From positions 1 to 17,914 of the forward strand of contig JABANP010000774.1 in assembly GCA_013115135.1 (NCBI GenBank): 17,914 bases of DNA, written 5' to 3'. Shown here piece by piece: positions 6,569 through 15,500 of this stretch (within the stretch, counting starts at the first letter, position 1; each line of letters starts with the position of its first letter). The notes under the pieces are model-generated. The model made no database searches, was not told where the DNA came from, and saw nothing but the letters and a program-made list of their open reading frames with translations. Source of the stretch: Perkinsus olseni (taxonomy: Eukaryota; Perkinsozoa; Perkinsida; Perkinsidae). The position numbers were made by a program, and so were the translations under genes.

Positions 6569-9526
6569 TCACATGCTCTCCAACACTTTCACAGTGCTCT
6601 CTTCCACACTCAATGTCCTCAACTTCGCCCCGTCACCAACCACACCGATCAAATCTGGTCCAACTCTACCAACTCGTAGCGGTGAGAATCCCATCTCATG
6701 CGTCCAGACGGGCGCCGGGGTACCCATTTTGAATAGGAAGACGGTGTTCTCACCAGCGGCCACCACCCTCCCACGAGACAGGGACGTAGCACTCGTGAGG
6801 CCCTTCACCATCCACGTCGATTGCATCACACATCTTACGGCCGGCTGCTTCCGAATGTATCCAGCCCAGAGCTGCCCACCCGACAGACCGGCGCAGAAGG
6901 CCACCGCCTCGGGACTAATGGAGATTTCCATGACGTATGACTTCTTGCTGCCGTTACGCGCCGGAACGCTCGCCAGACGGGCCAGCCTAGCCGGTTGGGA
7001 AGTCTCTATTGGAATGGTAGTCCAGGCCAGAACACCCGAGGCACTGCCGACGAGCACTCGCCTTCCTTTGAAGGCTGCCACCGCGGTGATCGCTTCTTCA
7101 CGGAACACTTCAAGCTGGATGTAGTCCACCTTCGTCTTCTCTGGGTTCAGATTGTACACGCGTGCCCGGCCATCAGAGAGGCCCACCACGATCGAGTCCA
7201 AGCCATCACTAGAGATGATAGTAACGCATTTTACTGAGACTGTCTCCGGGGCTGCCTCATGATAGCGTGTTAGGCCTTCCAGCCTTCCGTGCTCACCAGG
7301 GCGATACAATACCACATCTCTGCTGCTAGCCACGGCGAGCAAACCAGCACGAGAATCCATTCCCACCGGGTTGCGTGGTACCATTGACCTCAGTCGAGCT
7401 CGAATACGCTTGTCCCAGTCCACAAACCACACGGTAGCAGCGGAACCTTGCGTGATGACCACACCATCGTTGGCCGAACCGAAGAACTGCATAGACGCGA
7501 TGCCCTCCGTGAAGCGCATGGGTTCAGGTTCAAGCTTGGATTCCCAGACGCCGAGAAGATCCTTGCTGAGGCTCACACCATAGACGCAGTCGTCTTCGGT
7601 AGCGGCCAGCAAACCGAAGACGGCTTCCTTCGAGGCTATCGGCAAAGGACTTAGTCTTGACAACGGCTGCGGCTTCTCGGTAGAGAAAACTCCAACGGCC
7701 GCGATGAGCTCGCATACGTCAGTATCCACCACCATCACAAACCCAGTTGTGGTACCAATGAAGAGATGTGGTGAGGACATAGCGACCGAGCACAGAGAGC
7801 CTGAGGAGGATCGTCGAGAGTCTCGACGGGTCCTGCGGAAACTACCAGTGAATTGGTCGGGGATCACCACTTCGTTGAAGGCAAGACCCCAACCTCGCAC
7901 TCTGTCTTCCTCGCTCCCCTCCTCGGACGTCGCCAACTGCCACATTATAACAGACTCGCTTGTCATAGTTACGAACTCCATGGCCGACAAGGGATTCACA
8001 ACCTAGGACAAAAACATACACCCGACAGACGGAGCGAAGCAAAACATGATTGCACTACTATCTCCACATCCAAGTCGCCTGCTGTCCTTGCTGGCAGCTG
8101 CAGGCTCGCTGTTGCTAGGATCTTCGCCTCTTTGCACGTTTCCGTTCGAGGAAGGCCCCACACGACGAGCTGAAGCGATGCCGTACAGTGCGATAACAAC
8201 CGAACAGGATCCCGTATCGGAAAGGACGAAAGGGGAAAAATAGAAGGATGGCAATCTGAAGAGACGAGAGTGCTCTACTCAACTGGCGCAGACACACTTT
8301 AAAGCAATCTTGTGTGGAGCAATTTTGATACCTGGACGGTGCAATAGGCCTCAATGAGCGCATCAAAGGGTGATTTTGGGTGAACTTTCCGCTGGTGAGT
8401 TCTCCAAGAGTGGGGGAAAGCCTCATGACAGTCGCTCTCACATTGCCGACACTTCGATCATCTCCTGAGGTCCCTCGACTGCACGATAGCGCCAGACTGT
8501 CAGCCAAGAGCTTGCAGGATTTACTGCCTTGGGGTAAGTGGGTAACCGACTGACACAATACCACTCCAATCGCAACACCAGCAAGGGATGCAGCTGGTTG
8601 TAACGAAGAAGAAAATGTCACATACAAAGGCGAAGCCATGCTTTTTTCCGCGACAGAGTGTGATCCACCCGGAAAAGAAAAAGGAAAACATTCTAATCGA
8701 GCGAAGGAGAGAAGGCTTTGGTATGACGAATCACCATTGATGATGCGGCAGAAACTCAAATACCAAGTAACTCACCAGAGGCTCCACAAACTTCGACATT
8801 TCCCTCTCCTCTTCCTCACTATCTTCCGCTGACAAAGCGATCCCAGCCTCCACAAGGTCCCACACGACCATCCAGCGCCCATCATCGGCCGAGGCCAGCA
8901 GGGTCCGCATCGTCAAAGGGCTCAAATCGAGAGACGTTATTCTCCGCGGTCCGACCACGCTGTCCGGTATGACCAGATAGGTGTCGCGATCCTCAACCAA
9001 GCTGGCCAGATGGACCCATCGGTGGCAACCCGTCGCTAGGTGGCCCAATTCACTCAGCCAAAGTACGACCGACCCTCCGCCACAGAAACGCTGGTATGCA
9101 ATCCTTCCAACTGCTTCGCTCCGCTCAACTTTTTCAACATTTTCAGCGACCGGTATCTCCACGGGTCTTTCCTCGGCTTCCACAGTATCATATTGAATTA
9201 TCTCTTTATTTTCTTTGCTCCGCTCAGACGTTTTCGCTAAATCTTCCATCACCATCACCGGAGCTTCCTGCCGATCATCTTCGTCGTCAGCCGATTGGAA
9301 CAATCCTCGTCCTTCCACAGTAACTCTCTCAACCCCCGACACCTCAGCAATGGACTCAACCGACTTCTTCTCAGTGACCACCAATCGATCCGTCTCCTTC
9401 ACATTCTCGAACAGGTAGGGAAAGGACCATAGGCAGACTTCGGTGCTACTAGCCGTTAGCAACAGCTCACCAACGGCGAAGATATCTCGTCTGAAGGAAG
9501 CTGGATCACACCGATACCCAGGCAAC
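6569..9526 (-). CDS. WDR90: WDR90 acidic linker and C-terminal WD40 array
   Basis: Exon 9526-8776 starts with a closing blade (LLLTASSTEVCLWSFPYLF) and then a charged linker rich in Glu, Val and Lys (EERPVEIPVAENVEKVERSE) that separates the two propeller groups, as in human WDR90. It resumes with VVLWLSELGHL and GRWMVVWDLVEAG and ends at a consensus donor (CTG|GTGAGT, intron from 8775). The last exon, 8002-6569, joins in phase 0 (EPL-VVNPLSAMEF). It is 477 codons long and carries SVIMWQL, TTTGFVMVVDTDV, ATVWFVDWDKR, LSDGRARVYNL and RVVAAGENTVFLF. The stop TGA at 6571-6569 overlaps a consensus donor (GTGAGT, 6572-6567). The protein ends before the equivalent of the final blade of human WDR90, so a further downstream exon is possible. 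Confidence 0.88.
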
Positions 9527-12500
9527 CTCAGCTCCGATGAATGGTATCAGTAAATCAAATCAATTTCACTAACCCTCTCGCCTGCGGACTCGGCCCATCA
9601 CAATCGGCGAGCATTTTCCCACCATTCTCGCTGGAAAAAGTTGGAAGCACTGCGAAGCCCCATGGCGCCATCCTACGGTGGGAAATGGTGAGCATGGTAA
9701 GTTTGTTCCCCTGGTCGATGTAACGGGTCGTCGCTGCGAGCCTGAAACATCTGCCGCTGCCAATCGCCCCCAACCCTACATCAACCTACATCTCTATAGT
9801 AGTCGCTGACCCTCAGCTGATGATCGAGGTGTCCCGACGTGATTATCTTCCGCCCATCCGTGCCCTTCAGAGTAGCACTCATGTAGAGGGCAGTGACCAT
9901 ACCCTGAGAGAGGGTAGGGAGGAGCATGCCAATCGCAAGAAGCCCATAAACGAAATTTCGGAGCTTATTGACACGTGGAAAAACAAATTCTGTCTTTTCT
10001 TTTGCAGCAATGGCACTCCGGTGAAGAGCTGCAAATCTCGCTCTGAAAAAGCGGAACTCAAAAATGGCAAGTGGGCATGAATGACGAAAATGTGGTATTT
10101 TAGAATTCTGGCATCCTTTCTCAGAGCTCTCCCCTCCAAATCAGCCAGAGGGTATGCTTACCGCCATAACACAGTTAATGGAGTGCTCCAGGAGACCAGA
10201 GTCTGGATCGTATACTCGTACCCAGGAGTCACTCAGGCCCACCAAGAGAAGGACACCGTCCGCTGAGAACTGATGAGAACACTCAGTCACATCGGGCGGT
10301 AGTGCCACAACGATGACCGAAACTTCATGAGAACCTCTGCAGCAGAAATTTCTCTTCTTTGTTGAAAAAATGACGTTATCAGTCTCTGAGCCTAGTGAGA
10401 CGTATACGTTGGAGTGCCACCCGTAATACGTTGAGTGGCGTTTCCCCGCAGAGTTAAAACTCCGAAAATCACTCACGGACCTCCGACCGACCTCCGACAA
10501 AACTCCGCACCGAAAATCACGATGTGAAATGCGAATGTTTTTTTCATATCGCGGGCGAAACTACATAGAGTTTTCATTCACGTTCGAGGAACTTTGCATA
10601 CTGCCCACCGGTATAGTGAAGACTGGATACTCCATCAGCCTTGTATCCTGACGACCGCTCAACCTCACATGAGTATTATTAGTTCATTCTAGCCGAGAGG
10701 AAGACTTATCGATCGTTTGATCGATTTGAATCGATGGAGGCTAGGGAACAGCTAATCTCTCACCGTGTAAGTGGTAATCGCAGCAGTAGCTTTCTGCATA
10801 TGGTTAACTTTCAGGACTCGAGAAGTCTCTAAGTCCGGGAGCTGGGCGAGCGCGATCGCCCTCTCGTGTGAGTACAGGGCGAGCATAGTATGGTGACCGT
10901 AGGCAGGGCGAAGAGCGAAGGTGGGTGGCTGTACCTGAACACCCCGGTGACCGGAGAGGAGAGGCATTTGAAACACCAAGCCGGCCCCTTCTCCCTCAAG
11001 TTTCCGTAGATTGCCCGTCAGGTTCCGTAGACTATGGGTATAGGACTCGGTTAGCACAGAGGACCAAGGCTAATTTTGCGAAAAATGTTCCATCCGAATG
11101 AAAATGCACGGGAAATTCTCGGAAAACACGCAGAAAAAATGGACTTCAGAGGGAAATTTGAAACGTTAACCTCCAGCCGACGTCATCTCGCTACCAACTG
11201 CACTCACTTGCACATCTTCCTTCGTCGAAGGGACTACCGGTAGTATTGGCTTGGACACGACCGAATCTGGGCACCTCGTCGCCTCGAACTTCCTGGCCTC
11301 ATCATGGACCACGATACGGCCCGTGGTGTCCCCAGATAGCAGCAATGACGATGACGATACCGACGCGAACGACAGGGAGGTAACTCGAAACGGTGGATAT
11401 TCGCGGAGTTGCTGGAAGAGCAGCTCACCGAAATTCGCGTGGTGCTTCAACTCGAACATCGGTGATGATGTCTTCGAGTGATCTCCGACAGCCGAGATCT
11501 CGAAAATCATCACGGCGCCGGACTCGAACCCAACCGCCAGCAGAGGGGCCTCGCCCTCCTCAATGACTATGGATGGTTGGAAGGCCAAAGACGTGGGAAA
11601 ATCCTGAGGGATGATTTCAACAACGATGCTCGGAAGAGCTCACAGTGCAGCTTCACTGCTACTGCGTTTCATTAGCCCCAGACAATCACCTGACCTCTGC
11701 ACTATAGTATAGTGACAACCATCTCTACTGCTTACTAACTACCAGCATGTCATAGCATTCTGCGACGCAGCATCTGCGTCTTGCACTCGCGTGCACGAGT
11801 ATCCATACTACGTCAAGCTAAAGATCCTCTTATCGCTTGAATCCCCCGGAGTCCGATTCCACCACTCGTTTAGGTTGCGTTGAATGGCAGGGAGGAACCC
11901 CACGAAAAGAAGCCATGCGAATAACCCTACAGGATCGGCTTTAAACTCGAGCAGAGTTTTCGCAGTTCCATTAGCGATTTCCCAGACACGCATGCAGCCA
12001 TCCGCTGCCGCTGTGCAAAGCTTGGTACCGCAGGACGACACAGCGGCGCAGCGGATCTTGCTCTTGTGTGATCGGGACACCACTGTGTACCTAACAAAAC
12101 TCGCGATACAGTGCATTTTCGAATTCCAACGATGAGCCATATGGGCCACGTCTCAGAGCTTCTAAAAATGGGCAAAGTCGGATAGAGCAGGCTGATATGA
12201 TCTCTGTCAGTGTTGAACACAGAGTGTTCGTTTTGGGCGGAGGAAATTTCGGGATTCCGATTCATTCAGGGAGCTTCCCACTCACTTGCATGCCTCCAAG
12301 TCGAGCACACCAACGCTTCCATCCCCAACAGAACAGACCAGCTGGAGATCATCTGGTGTGAGGTCTAACCCATACACTGGCCCGGGCAACTGACAAAGCG
12401 TGGATGTAGAGTTCAGGCACTACGCTTGCTACCATGGGCATCGACATCCTACAGGTCTGTCATATGCAAATTCGGGCTGGTGACTGGCGACATGGGGAGA

Positions 12501-15500
12501 AAAATGTCACCAACGGTGACTCACCATATATTTCTAGCGTCGTAATATCACCAGCCCCTACTGACAGTTTCAGAGTGAAACATAAATTTTACTAGTATTT
12601 TGAAGTGAAACTTTCACTCTCCGCTCTCCCACCTTAGCCTGCATATAGTAGTTCGTGAAGTCCAACGGCCACACTCTGACGTAACCATCGTCACCAGCAG
12701 TGCACACGAAGCCTTCGGTAACGGTGATAGCCCAAATAGGGCATCCGTCGTCGTACAGGCGGTATCTGATTTACCGAGTCGTTCGATTCGATTACCATGA
12801 AGTGATCTGACATTATTGGCCATCACTGGGATGGCGGCAAGCAAAAAAGCTCCGCCATCAACGAACACGACAACGAGAGGAGCACGATCAAAATCATCCT
12901 TAGAATAGCAGTTCTCATACAGTGATAAATCATAACTGGGGATCGGTCCTCTAGTGGCTTGTTGCTCCCGCATCATTCGGGAATCGTTCTTCAATCTCCC
13001 TCGTAAACTCGAATAGGAAGCTTCAGTGCTCTCTGGAGTCAACTTGCCTTTTGAAGGCTCATTGTAGTGTTTCTTTTTGGTGTGGCCTTCGTTGTGTGTG
13101 GCTACGTCAGAGCTCACCGACTGGAAACAAAGGGTCAGGCGGAACCGCCAATCCCCTCCGCTGAGGAGGCTAGCGTCTATCAGCGTGTTGCCACAGTAAT
13201 GCCGATGGATCAATCATGTCCGCGGACAATGATGATAAGTCCGAAGCGCCACAACTAATTAGGCCGAATTCGGTCCAAGCTTCCAGGATTCGAGACTTCC
13301 CAAGACGTCCAGGGTGGACGTTGGACGGTCCAACGTCTGAAGTTGCCGCTGCGGGAGTGACAACCTTCTCTGCGGTCCGTAGGGAAGGCCAGAGGGAACT
13401 ATCGTCCCCCAGAGAGCTCTGTCAACCAATTTGGATGCGGCCTTTTTTTGTCGGCCCATCGGTCTCGGGGTTTCCCGCCGCCACCACGACGGCCGCACGA
13501 GAGAGCCATTGACCAGAAAGCCAAAGGAGGCTCCGCAGACCGCGGAGCATCGACCATCCCAAGGCATAGAGCCATCGAGGGCAATCTCCAAGGTCAGCGG
13601 GGACCCTGAGCCCCGCATGGCTAGTCCGACCATAGTCTACCACGTACCGTCGAGGAAGATTCCTGTAATAAGGCACTTCCTGGTGCGTCTCCAGTGGTGC
13701 CCTTGACGGTAGCGTTCCAATAGAGAGTACGAGCGGCCATTATGGGGCTCTGGAAGCGGGGTGAACCAATTTGGCCTTCGGGGGATATGTGTTGTCGACT
13801 CTCAGCTCGAAGCTCTTCTTGTCGTCATCCAACCGAATTCTCCCAGCAGTTCAAGAGTCTCGACCTTGAAGTCTTCCGACGTACAGGGCCCGACAGAGCA
13901 ACTATCCAGCGGATGTGGTAGGGGGAACAATGTCGGCTCCTTCGGCTACATCAGATAGAAAGGTCCTCAAGGCGGTGAGACCTAAATGTTTCATCGGCAT
14001 GGGACCCAGCCTCACCCAGACGCTGACCCTAGCGGGCGATCTCGATTCAGCGACTCAGTGGGTATGCCGCGAGAAGTAAAAGATGGCTCTTCGATAATCG
14101 GAGGGAATGCCCGAGCTATCTGGTTCACGAGACGCGTCAGAGAGAGCGGTCATCCCTTAATAACCCGGGCGGTTCATCATCCATTTGTCGTCGCTGCAGG
14201 ACTCCCAGCAAATCATTGGTCCATCGATAGTTGGACATTGATACGCGATATCATAACGGACCTCGATGGCGAAGTACGACAGTCGGCGTTACGGCGTTAC
14301 GGCATTACAAATCGTAATTTACGATTTGTAGGGTATTGTAAAGCGACTTGAATAGCAATAATTAATGTGTGAGAAGATGAATCACAACTCGGAGGTTTTT
14401 TCCATCCGAAATTAGGCACGGTATGAAATAACGCTACTTACACATTCTCAACCTGCCGGGTGTTGTAGTGCAGTTGAATGACTCTACCACACGCGGTAGC
14501 GACGAAAACTCGGTAATGCAGAATCGCCGCCTCCTCCTCCTTGCCATCAGCATCCTGTGGTACAGCACCGGCCGGCCGGAGGCTTTTACTCGCTGAGGGA
14601 AGAAGCAGCCGATATCAAACTTTCTCATTCGCGGTCGCATTGATTTCGGCTTAGTCGCACTTGTTCTGCTGACATCCATAAGGCATGCGTCTCGGGGTGC
14701 GCCGTGCATCATTCATCACCAATTCGGGACACCAACGAGTGATTCGGACTACCAATAGAATTTCGCGTCGACAGAGCAAGCCACATCCAAATCTTTCGTT
14801 TCAAACGCTCAGAAGCTACCTTCGAAATCCAGGTCGGTAAATACCGTCTCCCTGGCCAGTTGGTTCAACTGCACCGACACGCCTGCAAGATGTTGATCCT
14901 TCACACGCCAGAACCGAATATTCTCGAAGCCACAGGAGACAATGTTGGTGTGAGCTGATGGACGGAAGGGGGAGAATCTTAGAGCTTGGATGGGCCAAGC
15001 CCCGCAGACCTTACCAGAACAAAGCATCATCCGGGATGATCCGCAATAGACTTTATACGGCGAGGGAGATTCGACGCACAAAGCTTTATATCATCCGGAA
15101 AGCCAGAACCCCACAGCAACAGAATCGATGCAGAGCGGTTAATGTATCATATTCAGAAGAGGATTATTGAATGCGGAGAAGCAAGAATTATATCTCTGCT
15201 AGAACAGAATATCGATGGGTGAGATAACAGGGAGAGCCAAGCGTCGAGAGGCTAGTTATCGCGTGTAACGGGATAACGACACAACCGGAGAGCGAATCGG
15301 AGTAATGAAGGACTGAATCTGAAGTTCACGACTTGATGCGTAGAAATGCACTACAGACCAGCTCCGGCCTAAGTGACAGATGACGAACCAAGCGTATCAA
15401 GTCTGGTAGCTCACATGTTTGGCAATAAGCTCCGCTTGCGACTTGCAAGCAGCGAGCTTCCCTCGTGTAACGGGAGGTGGAGGAATGTTCCATACACACA

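Noticed and set aside
6522..7124. 200-codon plus-strand open frame
   Set aside because: It is antisense to the large last exon of the WDR90-like gene, whose WD40 content settles the strand.
11520..11531. B-box-like GGGTTCGAGTCC on the minus strand
   Set aside because: It lies inside a well-supported WDR90 exon (coding AVGFESGAV), with no tRNA fold around it.
12614..13213. 199-codon minus-strand frame as an independent gene
   Set aside because: Its 3' half overlaps a WDR90 exon in a different frame. The upstream part is treated as intronic decayed coding sequence.
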